Part shown: one piece after another, positions 22,760 through 33,880 of the stretch
Layout: every line of letters begins with the position of its first letter
Position numbering within the stretch: the first letter of the stretch is position 1
Source: Acanthococcus lagerstroemiae
Lineage: Eukaryota; Arthropoda; Insecta; Hemiptera; Eriococcidae
Reading direction: 5' to 3'
DNA length: 64,000 nucleotides
Assembly (NCBI GenBank): GCA_031841125.1
Contig: CM063109.1
Location: 10,516,321 to 10,580,320 of the forward strand
Position numbers and translations under genes: made by a program
The notes under the pieces: generated by a model
Told to the model about the DNA's origin: nothing
The model's input: the letters and a program-made list of their open reading frames with translations, nothing else
The model's database searches: none

Positions 22760-24300
22760 CTATAGATGAAATTCGATCAGCCATCTGTAAACTGAAAAGT
22801 AACAAAGCCTCTGGTCAAGATAGCATACTCACGGAAATATATAACTATGGTGGCGGCTTATTAGTAAAAAAACTGTATCTGTCTCACTCAAAGACAGGGA
22901 CGTACCGAAGAGTTTTTCGGGGGGGGGGAAGTAAAAATTATGGGAGTCCCAACTGGCTCAACTCAGAATTCCCAAGTATTAAAGAAATGAGAAAGAAAGA
23001 AAAAAAACAACAACTTTTGACCTGTTGGATTTTCCCAACTGACTCAACTCAAAATTCCCAAGTATCAATGCAAAAGAAGAAAAACTTTTTGACTTTGTCG
23101 GGTTTTCCCAACTTCTCAACTCAATTCCCAAGTATCAAAGCAAAAAATAAAAAAATAAAAAACCTTTCAACTTGTTGGATTTTTCCAACTTGCCTGACTG
23201 AAATGGTAAATTTTCTCAACTGCAAAGTAAAAAATTCCTACAGGGGGGGGGGAGTAAGTTGCCCCCTACCCCCTATCGGTACGTCCCTGCTCAAAGAGAA
23301 CTGGGAACAAGAGCAGGGATCTGCAGATTTCAAAAGTTCCTTATTTATTAACATTTATAAGAGAAATTGTGTCAGCTCTGATTGCTTTAACTACTGTGGG
23401 ACTTTGCTCTTGCGCATCGCGGGGAGGATTCTGGTAAGAGTGTTTTTTGATAGAATTCAACCTGCACTTCCGAAAATTCTACCGGAGAGTCAACAGTTAA
23501 GCTGGCTCCCGCCCCAACAGAAGCATCATAGACATGATTTTTACCCTTAGACAACTCCAGGAGAAAGTTAGGGAGGAGCACTCCTCCCTTTACGTTATTT
23601 TTGTTGACTTAAGAAAAGCCTTCGATATGGTAAACAAGGCATTATGGAAGATATAGCTCTCAAGTTCGGCTGCTCAGAGAAGCTAGTCAATATAGCCAAC
23701 CTACGTTGGGGAAATACAGCGAAATGTATGGGGCAGCAACCTAACAGATGGATTAAGCATAATGGGGTCCGTTAAGGCAGCGTTGTGGCCCCTCTTCTCT
23801 TCATCACATTCACAATTGCCATTCTTATAAGTGTGGACCGTGTACTGCTAGACTGAGGAATCAACATTAGGTACAGATTCGACAATGCGCTGCATAACAT
23901 CTCTCGCCTCAAGGTTAAGAAAAACGTGCGCAGACTTATAACTGAGCTGCAACATGCTGATGATCTGGTCTTACTGGCTAGCTCAGAAGATGAAGCTCAC
24001 AGAACGATGGCGACGTTCTCAAATGTATACTGCTGGGTATGGAAGCGAATGCTTCGAACACCAAGTTGCTGGTAATGGGCTGTCACGAACCCAGCAGCCA
24101 CACAGCCATCATCTCCGCAGGTGGCTTGCCGATAGAAAAAGTAGAGCGATTCAACTACCTAAGAAGCCTGGTGATGGAAAACGGAGACGTGGACGCTAAA
24201 ATAGGTAAACGCCTAAAAAGTGCATCCTGCGCCTTTCTCAACTTAAAAAGTCGGATATTCAAACGTAGGACCTCACGGTCCAAACGAAAGTCATAGACTT
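22760..24300 (+). pseudogene. LINE reverse transcriptase, broken
   Basis: RT motifs are recognisable in several frames: EIRSAICKLKSNKASGQD (22770-22830), FVDLRKAFDMVNKALW (23603-23650), ELQHADDLVLLASSEDEA (23943-23997) with the catalytic Ala-Asp-Asp box, and then a thumb-like segment VERFNYLRSLVMENGD (24144-24190). Frameshifts separate them, and the MITE at 22895-23289 splits the early part. Confidence 0.7.
22895..23289. mobile_element. hAT MITE, 395 bp, perfect 8-bp target duplication
   Basis: The ends are CAGGGACGTACCGA and TCGGTACGTCCCTG. CTCAAAGA is repeated directly on both sides (22887-22894 and 23290-23297). Poly-G runs lie next to both ends. The inside holds three to four copies of a ~73-bp unit carrying CTCAACTCA..TTCCCAAGTAT. 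It interrupts the LINE RT and so is younger. A shorter inverted copy lies at 59551-59766. Confidence 0.92.
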
Positions 24301-25139
24301 TGAAGCGATAGTCCCTTCGATCTTTGTGAGTGCTGGACAGTTTACAAGAGACCATATAACAGCACTCGAAAAGTTCGAAGTGGGATACTTGCGTGGCATA
24401 ATGTGCGTCAAATAGCAAGATTACTTATTTGATAAAGAGATTCGAAACCGAGCCAATTGTGTTACAATAAAAAGTATACTGGCACAAAACGATCAGAGAT
24501 GGCTTGGTCACACGTGTAAAATGGATGAGAGGCGCCTCCTCAAACGAATCCTGTACGGGGAGTTAATCAATGGACAGAGGCTACCGGGTGGGCAGTAAAA
24601 AAAATACAATGACGTTATTCATTCCTTCGTAAAGAATGTAGCAGTCCAAGATTAATGGAATCAACTTGCCAGGATAGAACAGCGCGGAGGGAGTATTGTG
24701 CACAGCAACAAAATAATATACTCTTCACATACTCGCAGTACCCGGGGGCATCGGGCGACAGAACCGAAATACTTTGGGTGTCCTGAATGCCATCGGATAA
24801 TCAAATCACGAATTGAATTTGGAGCCATTGGCCGACCAACATTCAGCGACAACAGAGGCGGGTGAATTGAAGAATGGGATCTTCGGCCACGAAGGAACCC
24901 GGACGATGACGACGACGAATTTTGTTATTTCAGAGGTTGGGGATTCCTAAGAATTACGCATTTAGTTCAGAATATCATCTGTTTTTTTGTATCTTGTTTT
25001 ATTACGGCATGTTGAGAGCAGCCATCATCCAACCTTCCGGCTGATTCACCCGTTCATCATTATACAGTAATCCGATGGTAATTACCTATCATCCGGGTAT
25101 GCATGTTGAACAAGTTGCCGGCCATAATCTTCGCAGGAG

Positions 25140-25307
25140 TTATTCGAGATCGAAAATAACCTTCAATAAGAACAAAACAGAAATATCTTCATCAGTATCT
25201 CCCAACTCATGACGAATGCACTTGCACCCTTCATGGCAAACTTGTTCAACAGGTTCGTTCAGTCGAGCTTCATACCAAAGCAAAGGCATCAAACGGAAAT
25301 AATTTCG
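25140..25307 (-). CDS. Possible terminal exon, unrecognised protein
   Basis: On the minus strand a strong acceptor (TTCTATCCCTTTTTTGTACAG) is followed by 55 codons in phase 0, ending at a TAA. The peptide is of mixed, protein-like composition and contains WYEARLNEPVEQVCHEGCKC and HELGDTDEDISVLF. The frame also stays open upstream through the acceptor, so it could instead be a longer ORF (to 25352 or beyond). I recognise no family and no partner exon. It lies between two LINE remnants and might be part of a transposon. Confidence 0.35.
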   Translation of the reverse strand, partial: RNYFRLMPLLWYEARLNEPVEQVCHEGCKCIRHELGDTDEDISVLFLLKVIFDLE

Positions 25308-25785
25308 CTGTACAAAAAAGGGATAGAACTGATCTGAACTATTACAGGCCAAATGGGCGCCCGTAGAGGGTAGCGGAGGTAGCGAGTGCTACCTCATAAG
25401 CTTTCCATTTTTTTCTTCTTTTTTTTCTAAATTTATTTATTTTACATACATAATATTATACAATATATTGTGCTGACCTGGGGACCACTTTTGTTTCTTA
25501 AGCTTATCGGCGCTCCGCAGGTCATTACAATTTTTTATAGTCTTGCCATAATTTTTTAATTTTACAAATTAAAATATACATAATTTAATAATTTAATTAT
25601 TAAATTTAGATTTTGAAAACTTTAAAGTAATAATAAAAGTTTTATATAATATATTATTAAATTTATTCATTAGGATAGGTTATTCTTATATTAATAGAGG
25701 GAAAAGTTTTTAGGTTTTACTATTAATCAATTTGTTTGGTTCGAATAGAAAAATTTTGTTTTTGTAGCTCTACTTCTTACTGTAG

Positions 25786-26385
25786 CTATTGTACCCAGTT
25801 ATTATACTTCTCTTTATTATTCATAATTTCATTGATATAATTGATGGTTTTTTGTGTGCTTTCTTTTTCTTTGAACCAGTTTTGATTGGTTTCTTTTATG
25901 TTGTATTTGGCTCTCATATGTTTGAAAGTAGAACATTTTAAGAATTTGTGGTCAGGTGTATCTGTTTCGTCGCTTTTACAATTTATGCAAGTGTCTATAT
26001 CTGTTATTTTGTATTTTTTGAGATATTCCCCGAAGTTCCCATGCCCCATTAGAAACTGAGTTAGATAGAAATTTGGTATTAGCGCTTTGTTTTGAAGTTT
26101 TTCCTTTATAGTTGGTATTAGTGCAGCTGTTCTTCTTCCAGTTTTTCCATTTCGGTATTCTTCCTGCCATAGATTATTATATTTGTTATTTATTTCTTTC
26201 ATGTTTTCCTTTTTTTGTTTTTCATCCATTTGAGACCATTTTATCGTTTTTATTTCGTTCACTTTTTGTAATTGTAGGTCTATAGGTGGTATTCCAGCTA
26301 TGACATTAGTTGCAATGTAGGATACTGTTTGTTCTATATGCTGCTATAATACCCAGTAGAATTTTCCTTTGTTCTTTCTTATCTT
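25786..26385 (-). pseudogene. R1/LOA-like LINE ORF2 C-terminal end
   Basis: The minus-strand frame from 26262 (non-ATG) has the order LWQEEY, GRRTAALIP, NFYLTQFLMGHGNFGEYL, CINCKSDETDTPDH and KCSTF, the usual C-terminal region of R1/LOA/Jockey-group non-LTR elements, with a Cys/His pair that resembles their CCHC-type finger. Upstream of 26262 the same frame adds IAGIPPIDLQLQKV, and after a one-base shift AAYRT, both part of the same conserved run. Everything further 5' is missing. The stop at 25786 is followed by a long AT-rich 3' region. Confidence 0.75.
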
Positions 26386-26410
26386 TTTTTTTTTTTTTTT
26401 TTTTTTTTTA
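26386..26410. repeat. Poly-T run
   Basis: About 22 T in a row. Read on the minus strand it is a poly(A) tract just 5' of the truncated LINE, as if that LINE had inserted next to another element's A tail. Confidence 0.6.
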
Positions 26411-26679
26411 TGCTCAGTTTTTGTGCATCATTCGGATATTTGTGATTCATGTAATTAAATCGTTCAATAATACGTTTATTAACATTCGTCAACATATAGA
26501 GACTGCATATGCTCGTTTTATCAGTTATCAGCCAGTGACTCATGCCCATGTAACTATTCACTAATTTCAATACAAATACAAAAATCAGGGTTAAATTATG
26601 GTCGTCAGCATTTTCTCTTGCTACCCACCAAAAAATTCTGCGGGCGGCCATCATGAACACGGATTCAAATTCGTCTCGA

Positions 26680-27185
26680 AAAATAGAGTAATTAGCACCA
26701 GCGCCGACGCCGAAGCTCTCCGAAAATTTTTTCACCCCAAAATAGATAATATGATGTACCTACCTAGTATGGAGAAATTTTTAAAATTTGAAAAATCAAA
26801 AATTTTGAACTAAAGACGGTTTATAACTCAATTTTTTACGCTGAGTTCGAATTCGGTGTTCAAATTTGGCGGTGACGCTCCGTTCTCGAAATAAATTCGA
26901 AAATGTGATCAAAATGGATCAAAAAATAGAGAAGTTTTCAAAATTTGAAAAATCAAAACTTTTAAACTAAAGACGGTTTTCAGCTAAATTTTTCACGCTG
27001 AGTTCAAATTCGGCAGCGACGCTTCGTTTCCGAGATAAATTTGATAATGTTGTCGAAATGGGTCAAAAAATGAGTATAGCTCAAATTTGTCAACAGGTTC
27101 GAATTCACCTCGAAAAATTGAGTAATTAGCACCAGCGCCAACGCCGAAGCTCTCTGAAAAAATTTTCGCCCCAAAAAAGACGTGA
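26680..27185. repeat. 157-bp tandem repeat with flanking direct repeats
   Basis: A unit starting GAGAAATTTTTAAAATTTGA (26772) recurs at 26929 (GAGAAGTTTTCAAAATTTGA), a period of 157. On either side lies a direct repeat with CGAAAAAT, AGAGTAATTAGCACCAGCGC and CGAAGCTCTC (26676-26735 and 27109-27160). No protein is recognised. Confidence 0.7.
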
Positions 27186-27460
27186 TGTATACGAAAGGAT
27201 TTATTTAATTGTTATAATGATAATGAATTTAGGTAATAATTTTTAGTTTTAAATTAATTTTTAATAATTATTTCCAAAATAATTTTTTATTAATTAAAAT
27301 TTAAAAAATTTATTTTATTAATTAAAAATATTGGAAAATTTATGTTAAAAAAATATTAATATAATATTTTTAATACACAATTTTATTAATTCCTGGTAAC
27401 CTAATTTGACTGCGCTATTTGCGCAAAAAATTACGAATTGCACAAGAATTTGCCTGCGAC

Positions 27461-29053
27461 GTTTAGTCGGTTTCCTTCCGCCATAGGAAAATTAGTTTTT
27501 TCTGCGAATTTAAAAAGAATTTCATGGAAAATAATCGGGGAAAACACCGATGGCTTTTGAAGAATATTACCAAGAATCTTCAGGACAAATTTTCTAAATC
27601 TCCGAAGAATTTCATCGGACAGCATTGAGAAATATCTCCAATGATTTCAGGTGAATTTTGTCAAAAATTTTAGGAAAAATCTCTAAAGATTCCAAACAAT
27701 TTTATCAAAAATCATCGAAAAGTATCTCTGATGATTTCGGAAAGATATTCTTAGAGGAAATGCTGATGCTTTTTCGACATTCTCGACAAAAGTGTTCGGG
27801 GAAAATCTCCAATGATTTCTGAGGAATTAATAAGAAATCTTGGAGAAACAATGTGATAATTTTCGGAGAATTTCTTTGGAAATATTCAGGAAAAAGTCCA
27901 GCGTTTTCCAAAGAATTTCTTCGAAAATCTTCGAGAACATTTTTCGATAACTTTCAAAGAACTGCACCGGAAATTTTCGGAAAAAATTTCCAATAATTTC
28001 GGAAATTTTTAGAAAAAATCTCCATTGTTTTCCAAAAAATTTCATAAAAATTTTTGAAGAATTTTATCGAAAGCACTCGGGGAATAACACCAAGAGACTT
28101 GAAGAATTGTACCGAAAATTTTCAGAAAAAACCTTCGATAATTTCCAAGGAATTTCATGCAAAATATTTGGGACGATGCTTTTGATTTTCAAAGATTATT
28201 TCCGATAAAATTTATCGAGAATATTAAGCGTAAATTTCCGATCATTTTCAATGAATTTCATCGACATATCATTGAAAAACGTTATCTGATGATTTCAAGA
28301 GAAATTTGTGGGAAATTTTAGGAAAACTTTACAATTATTCCAAAGGATTTTATCGGAAATCATTGAGAAGTACCTTTCATGATTTTCGAAGGTTTTCTTC
28401 AGAAAAAACTTTCTTGGAAAACATTGGGGATTCTTTCTAACAATTTTCGATGAGATTTTTCGGAAATTATCGGAAAATCTTGCCGAAGATTTTCGAGGAA
28501 ATTCTTTGGGAAACACTGAACTTTTTTCTGAATATTCCCGATGAAATTCTCTGGAAATCATCACATGTTTTCTCCAAGACTTCTGATTAATTCCTTAGGT
28601 CATTGGAGATTTTCCCCGAACATTTTTAATGAAAATCTCTGAAAAGCATCAACACTTTTTCCAAGGATATCCTTCCAAAATCATCAGAGATAACTTTTCG
28701 ATGATTCTTCATAAAATTGTTTAGAATCATTGGAAATTTTTCCTAAAATTTCTGACAAAATTCGCCTGAAATCATTGGAAATATTTTTCAGTGATGTTCA
28801 ATGAAATTCTTCGAAAATTATCGCAAATTTTTCCTGAACAGGAGATTTTTTTGAAGAATCCCGATAAAATTATTCGGAGATTTAGAAAATTTTTCCTGAA
28901 GATTCTTGATAAAATTCTTCAAAAGCCACCGGAGTTGTCCCTGAATATGTCCCATGAAATTCTTGTCGAAGAGACCGCTTACCTGGCGAAACAACGTGCA
29001 CCTGGTTTCGCGAAAAACTAGTTTTCCTATGGTGGAAGAACAAACCGACTAAC
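27461..29053. mobile_element. Giant foldback element, 1.6 kb, arms of ~790 bp
   Basis: The outer ends GTTTAGTCGG..CCATAGGAAAA (27461-27491) and TTTTCCTATGG..CCGACTAAC (29021-29053) are inverted copies. The interior is also inverted: 27700-27790 pairs with 28630-28720, 27511-27690 pairs with about 28710-28980, and the centre is a short hairpin TTTTCAATGA / TCATTGAAAA around a 14-base loop (28245-28278). Centre and outer ends share one axis near 28260. The arms are diverged but match along most of their length. No transposase is seen. A transcript would fold into a very long double-stranded stem. Confidence 0.8.
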
Positions 29054-29319
29054 CCTACATAAAAATGCCGTATAATGGTGAGATATAGGCTCAGAGGCGG
29101 ATTTAGGATTTTACCGCCTGTGGGCAGTACATTTTTGCCACCCCTCCTCCCCCTCCCCCAAAAAACATGAAAAATTTTTATGCAGCATAATTTTGTTAAA
29201 AACCGTTTATTTTAGTACAAACCCGAACTTGTAAGTTTGATTAAAAATTTAAAAAGAAACAATAGGTATTCTAAATCTTACTAAAAATTTAAAAAAAAAT
29301 TCTAAATTTGAGTACAATT

Positions 29320-29676
29320 TTAAATTTTGAATAATCGTTTCCTTGCGTTGACTTCGCAAAATTTCTTGATTACATCGTCCAATGCAATATTTTTTAATAT
29401 TGTAGACTCGATGTGCAGGATAGAGATATGTTGCAGCCTATCCTGCAAAATCGAAAAACGAAGATAATTTTTAATTCTCTTCAGCGCAGAGAAACTTCTT
29501 TCTGTAGAGCAATTTATTACAGGTGTACATAATGTCAGTCTAAAAATCACGTCCGCATACGGAAATACACTTTCGAGTTTCATATCTGAAAACCATCGGT
29601 GTAGTTGAAATTCTTCTTTTTTCTCTGATATATGTGACATGAAATGGAAAAGTTCTTTATCCATGCTTTCTTCCAA
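29320..29676 (-). pseudogene. hAT transposase C-terminal dimerisation region
   Basis: The frame contains CTPVINCSTERSFSALKRIK followed by NYLRFSILQDRLQHISILHIES, the hallmark of the hAT C-terminal domain (consensus NCS-ERSFS-LKRIK-YLRS). Upstream pieces on the same strand continue the protein: 29811-30071, and a TRWLSRNEV-type segment at about 30220-30320 with an NYKAIHE-like run. Stops and frameshifts separate them. ZMYM1-like hAT transposases fit best. Confidence 0.8.
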
Positions 29677-29810
29677 ATCTTCGGGGTAGCATTGTTTTTA
29701 GAAAAAACAGCTATTTTTCTCGCATTTAATTCAAGGTTATTTCATTCCGAATTTTTCCAGAAATTCACTGTTAAAAATGAAACTTTTTTGGAATAATCTC
29801 TGTAGTTTGA

Positions 29811-30400
29811 TCATCGCTTTCTTAATTCGGAGAGCAAGGCATCAATACGAATAAGAAATATGGAAATTATAAAATGATCTCTGCCGTTCAGTTCAAATTC
29901 ATTCTTTCTAGTCTCGTCAGCCTGCAATTTTTTTTTGCGAGAACGATCTTTCTCATATACTGGATTTTGAAATGAAAAGAGGACTTTAGCTGTTTCTTCA
30001 AATTGATCAAATTCATTTCGACTTTTCCCGAAAAGGGCAGTCAACGATTCATATAATTCAATTACCTTCAAAACATCGTTTCTACCTTTTGTAGTTTGAT
30101 TTCAAGCATTTATACGTTCTAAAATAAAATTTCAGAAACATGTCATTAATGCTGTTTCAAATTTTTCCATTTTATTTTTTAGACCATTTTGGCTTCGTAA
30201 CGAGTTAGTGGTTTTAATGTTGAATCCTCAGAAAAGTCACTCAATATTTCATGTATCGCTTTGTAATTATCTCGTAGGCTGCGACAGACTTCGTTTCGTG
30301 ATAACCATCTAGTCTGAGAGTGATTTCAGAGTCGCATTCTGATATGTCCTTAAGGCGTTCCATCGATCCGCAGAATTTGAGAGGAAGGTGTATAAATCTT
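29811..30400 (-). pseudogene. hAT transposase central region, broken
   Basis: Minus-strand frames here carry KVIELYESLTALFG-type helices (to 30071) and, further 5', codons reading TRW then NYKAIHEILSDFSED with TRYEAK, motifs of the catalytic-insertion region in ZMYM1-like hAT transposases. Several stops interrupt it. The N-terminal zinc finger is not seen, so the element is internally deleted. Confidence 0.6.
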
Positions 30401-30851
30401 GTAAAAACGAAAAACATCCACAGCTTCGGAGCGATATTGTACTTTTAATCGATCGTCATAATACATTTCACATTTAAAAAGGAGCAGTGGAAAAAATGGC
30501 TCCCTCCCTCTGTCCATGCCTAAATCTAGCCCTGGATAGGCTTCAAAACCAGCGCCGCAATATAGGAATTCTAAAGGTGCGGCATGCTAGCCACTGTGGC
30601 ATCTCCACCGCTATTACCTAATTTCTGACGTATTTGAGGACGTGAAGAATTGGGTAGGAGAAGAACAGTCAGTAACTGTAAAAGAATTGGGCCGTAAAGA
30701 AATAATTATAGGAGGCAGAGGCATCTCGTTTATTCACACAATTTGATGGGATGAGAAATGAAGCTTAACTTACACGGCTCCTTCACCCTCCGGTGTGCCA
30801 TTTAATATGTGAATAGCTGCAGGTTATTGTTCGCTGCTAATTTATATTTGC

Positions 30852-31071
30852 GGGGGTCTGGTTGGCCGAGTGGATAGCGCGCTGGTCTCGGAATCCGGAG
30901 GTCCCAGGTTCGAGCCCACGTAGCAACACGCAGCATTTCGACCTAGGCCGGTTTTTCGGCAAGCAGAGAAGAGGACTAAGACAGCTCTAACAGCCTCCAC
31001 GACGTCTTTGGAAAAATGCTCGAAAGGGCAGATTCCAGGGCTCTGGTTAAGCGTAAAACTAGAAAAGAGAC
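30852..31071 (+). mobile_element. tRNA-derived SINE (copy 1)
   Basis: It starts GGGGGTCTGGTTGGCCGAGTGG, which contains an A box, followed by a B box GGTTCGAGCCC about 40 bases on, an arrangement derived from a class II-like tRNA. A body follows with TCGACCTAGGCCGG, CTAACAGCCTCCACGACGTC and CTCGAAAGGGCAGATTCC, then an A-rich tail (AAACTAGAAAAGAG). Two further copies lie at 37039-37254 and 47022-47246 on the minus strand. No clear target duplication is seen at this copy. Confidence 0.85.
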
Positions 31072-31786
31072 GGGGCAAATAAGGGAAAACAGTGAGTAGC
31101 TGTATCCATTTTCATTGAAAATTAAGTCTGGTGTAAAATGTCGAAAGATTTCTTGGTGAAAATGAATATCCGCGGACAGAGTTCAGTGTTCTGGCTATTA
31201 AAAAGATAAGCATTCGCGAACTCAGCGATGTTTAAGTATCCTCTGACAATTCGTATCCATGTGAAATATGTTCCTTATGGACAAATGACGCAGTATTTCA
31301 GTAAAAAATCCCCGCTTTATGGCGCTGTATATGCGAGTATTCCATTTTCAGAATTTCGTATAGCGAACTTTTTATTTCCAGTAACATATATACTTGATAT
31401 AATTCTCCTTCAAACAAGGCAAGGACATCTCCGCAGTTCACAAAACTTTATAATACCACTCCGCTACATTTGAAGCAGCGATGAAATCCATTTAGTTTAA
31501 AAATTTCGATGGTCGATTATTGTCTTTTTTTTGACCTTTCTTAGATTAATTTTCGGAAGCGTATATGCTTCATAGTGTAAACTATTTTGTAACAATGTTC
31601 AGCAAAGTTTTAATGGTACATAGCGGATGAGGGACGAACTCTAGACTGATAAATTTTTAAATTCAGACATTTCGTTGCTGTCCGTCTGCATCGTATTTCT
31701 TAGTAATATATTATTCTTTTATCTAAAAAAGTAATTCCGTTCTAATCTCGGGTTTATGTTAGCTTATTTAAACTTTTACGAAACGG

Positions 31787-31825
31787 TATAAAAACGGCGC
31801 ACTTTAGTCTGTTCCATTCAAGTTT
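31787..31825 (+). promoter_or_regulatory. TATA-type core promoter candidate
   Basis: TATAAAAA at 31787-31794 is followed 31 bases from its first T by TTCAAGTTT, a fair match to an arthropod initiator. A long open 5' leader follows, with only short ORFs (32061-32243 and 32200-32547, +) and no recognised product. It could be a retrotransposon or gene promoter, or chance. Confidence 0.3.
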
Positions 31826-32060
31826 TTGTGTTATCAGCGACTGTTAGCGTCAACTATGATGTGAAAATCTCAAAGTATAGTTTTATTTTTATTTCTCTCT
31901 CCCTCATTTATCAATCGGAATGAAGTTGGTAGACTGAACTGCGTAAAGGTATCGGCTAACAGCCGTACCAGCCAACAGTACTTTCCCCCCGGGAATACTT
32001 CGCATATCGCCGCTCGTCGCAACACTTTTCAAATTAATAGTTAAATCTGATTGTACGCGT

Positions 32061-32547
32061 TTGGTGAGGCCTTCGAGCCATCAGACAGCGTTATATTTTG
32101 ACATTATAAAAGGAAGAGGAGGAGGTCTGAGGTGCAACGGAGAGGTGGGACCTCAAAAAGCACGTGCATTATTTGAAAGATACAGGGTGAAATTGGCAGG
32201 TGATGACTTGGTGGCAGTGCCTGCTCCCGTTTCTGAGGTCTAGAACCATTGTACGCTGCTTTTGTACACGTCCAGAAATTTCTTATCCACGGTTTTCACC
32301 AGTGTTGAGGTGTTCAAACCGTGCTGCATACTTTTGGCAGCGGTATTGTGAGATTTGCTTGGCCCACCACACAGTATATGAAACACAACTACTCGCTGCA
32401 GTGCCCAGTTATTTGAATCTCTTAATTTTCGAAAGTTTTGTCAGTGATGACACTCAAGTCGTGAGGCGTGCCACTTACAGCCGACAACTGAGTGCATTTG
32501 CCAGTCACTTTCTTTTCTGCGACTTTTTCTTAACTGAAGCAGGTTAG
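32061..32547 (+). CDS. Two overlapping ORFs, unrecognised
   Basis: The first (32061-32243) includes QKARALFERYRVKLAGDD and the second (32200-32547, 115 codons) includes SNRAAYFWQRYCEICLAHHT. Both have mixed composition but no domain that I can name, and they overlap in different frames. They lie downstream of the TATA candidate at 31787. They may be pieces of a decayed transposon gene. Confidence 0.2.
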
Positions 32548-32578
32548 TAATCAATGAAGGAGGAATAAATCTCGAACT

Positions 32579-32746
32579 CAGGGTTGTACCCAGGATTTAA
32601 GTAATGGGAGTTTTGCGATTTAGATTATTTTTTTGGGGGTGGAGAGGGGGCTGTGAATACCCCAAGTTTATTCAATTGCCTCCCATGTATATGAAGAAAA
32701 TTTGGCCAGTGTGGGGGATCCCCCCCCTCCGGTTGGTATGGTCCTG
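32579..32746. mobile_element. hAT-type MITE, 168 bp, poly-G/poly-C core
   Basis: It begins CAGGGTTGTACCCAGG and ends GGTTGGTATGGTCCTG. The flanks CTCGAACT (32571-32578) and ATTGAACT (32747-32754) match at 6 of 8 bases. G and C runs sit near both ends. Its first 25 bases resemble the fragment at 9657-9782. Confidence 0.55.
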
Positions 32747-33097
32747 ATTGAACTTAATGCAGAAAATAAATTATAATTTCTTCATTTAATTATTAATTGA
32801 ATTCGTAATAATTGTGTAGTACCTATCTGGTTCCTTCTTTAAATTCGACAGGTGCTTGGTATTAAGCCCCTTCTTCCCTTCTATGAATGGCCTCATAAAC
32901 ACGTTGAATTTGTAACAAAACATGTTTTACATAAATGATATTCAAATTACTTACAAAAAAACACAAAATAACTGATCAGAAGGTTGAAAAACCTTTACTC
33001 TCATTATGGGATTAATGCACTTGATAACCATGATCACATAATGAGTTTTTAAAAACATGCTACTATTAGTGCTCCAAGCGGAGTGTCAAATTCCCAA

Positions 33098-33880
33098 TAA
33101 TCTTTTGCCACGACCCCGGAAAACAGACTGCAGACCACGACCAAGGAAAAAATCTTTATAATTTATATTTTTATGTTAGAAAAATCTTTACTTAGGAAGT
33201 TTAATATTTTATCATATTTAATACATTACTAATTTAGTACATTTCATTTGTTCCGGGTGGAAATATGTCACACAGGCCAAGAACTGATAAGCCACGGCCC
33301 AGGAAGTAAAAAATTTTAAAACGCTAATTCTTACAGGATAATGCTACGAAAATGACAAGACACTGAACTCAGATCTCCCGGACATAGACGGATAGTGTTG
33401 ATGTTACAGACCTGCAGCAATACAGTCGGTCATCAATATGAAAGTGTGACATGCAGTGTGGCTGCAGAAGCAAATAAAAAACTGACCACAGCTCAAGAAC
33501 GGCAAAAACTAAAACCGGTAACTGAACTTTGGACTGTGCTGGAGGTGCCATGGTACATTTTGGATCCCATTTTTTGGTACTAATCTATGTCGCAATCCCT
33601 TTTGAATAAATTCTCATGTCATTTTTTCCAAAACAATTGCTCAATTACAGCAATATTGAGGCACGGAAATTTTGATATACAAGGGGTAACAACTAACAAG
33701 CTACGGCCTAGGAATTTGTAGGAATGTCAGCAATTTGTCACGACATGGGGGGGGGGATCATATTCATTAATGGGAACACATAGAGGGGGAAAATACTTTA
33801 TAATGTAGTAAAAAAATAACAATCATATATTCAGTATGACGTCATGTAGCACACAATAACTGACTTGAGGCAAGTTTCTG
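33098..33880 (+). repeat. Dispersed repeat X, copy 1 (~780 bp)
   Basis: Roughly 90% alike by eye to 53030-53822, same orientation, from TTTGCCACGACCCC to GGCAAGTTTCTGAG. It includes GCCACGGCCCAGGAAG, CTCAGATCTCCCGGACRTAG and an ACGACATGGGGGGGG run. No ORF with a domain lies in it. Its ends are not inverted repeats and no target duplication is visible. Confidence 0.85.

Larger units (their letters stand above)
20600..24960 (+). mobile_element. Decayed LINE with endonuclease, RT and C-terminal zinc finger
   Basis: From left to right: the tandem 5' units; an endonuclease with AAWNIRTM, TETQLDENGF, YTFFWKG and FLGDFNTRVE-like blocks (21340-22060); an RT with CKLKSNKASGQDS (22770-22840), then after an insertion FRPQRS- and FVDLRKAFDM-like blocks and ELQHADDLVLLAS (23400-24000); and a terminal CPECHRIIKSRI zinc-finger-like stretch (24779-24815). 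This order matches LINEs of the L2/CR1-like or RTE-like type with a C-terminal finger. Many stops and frameshifts show that it is dead. A hAT MITE interrupts it at 22895-23289. Confidence 0.75.
29092..30534 (-). mobile_element. hAT transposon, 1.44 kb, internally decayed
   Basis: The left end is CAGAGGCGGATTTAGG; the right end, read inwards, is CAGGGCTAGATTTAGG. Flanking direct repeats TATAGGCT (29084-29091) and GATAGGCT (30535-30542) match at 7 of 8 bases, as expected for an old hAT insertion. Minus-strand transposase pieces fill the interior. It lies 38 bp from the end of the foldback element. Confidence 0.85.

Noticed and set aside
28295..28564. ORFs with repeated FSE/FPRK-like segments inside the foldback element (also 27705-28045, 28791-29021)
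   Set aside because: They arise from the repeated GAAATTTTCGG-type blocks in several frames and on both strands; no frame is favoured.
30852..30925. A functional tRNA gene
   Set aside because: A and B boxes are present, but the acceptor arms do not pair, and the sequence continues into a SINE body that recurs at two other sites.
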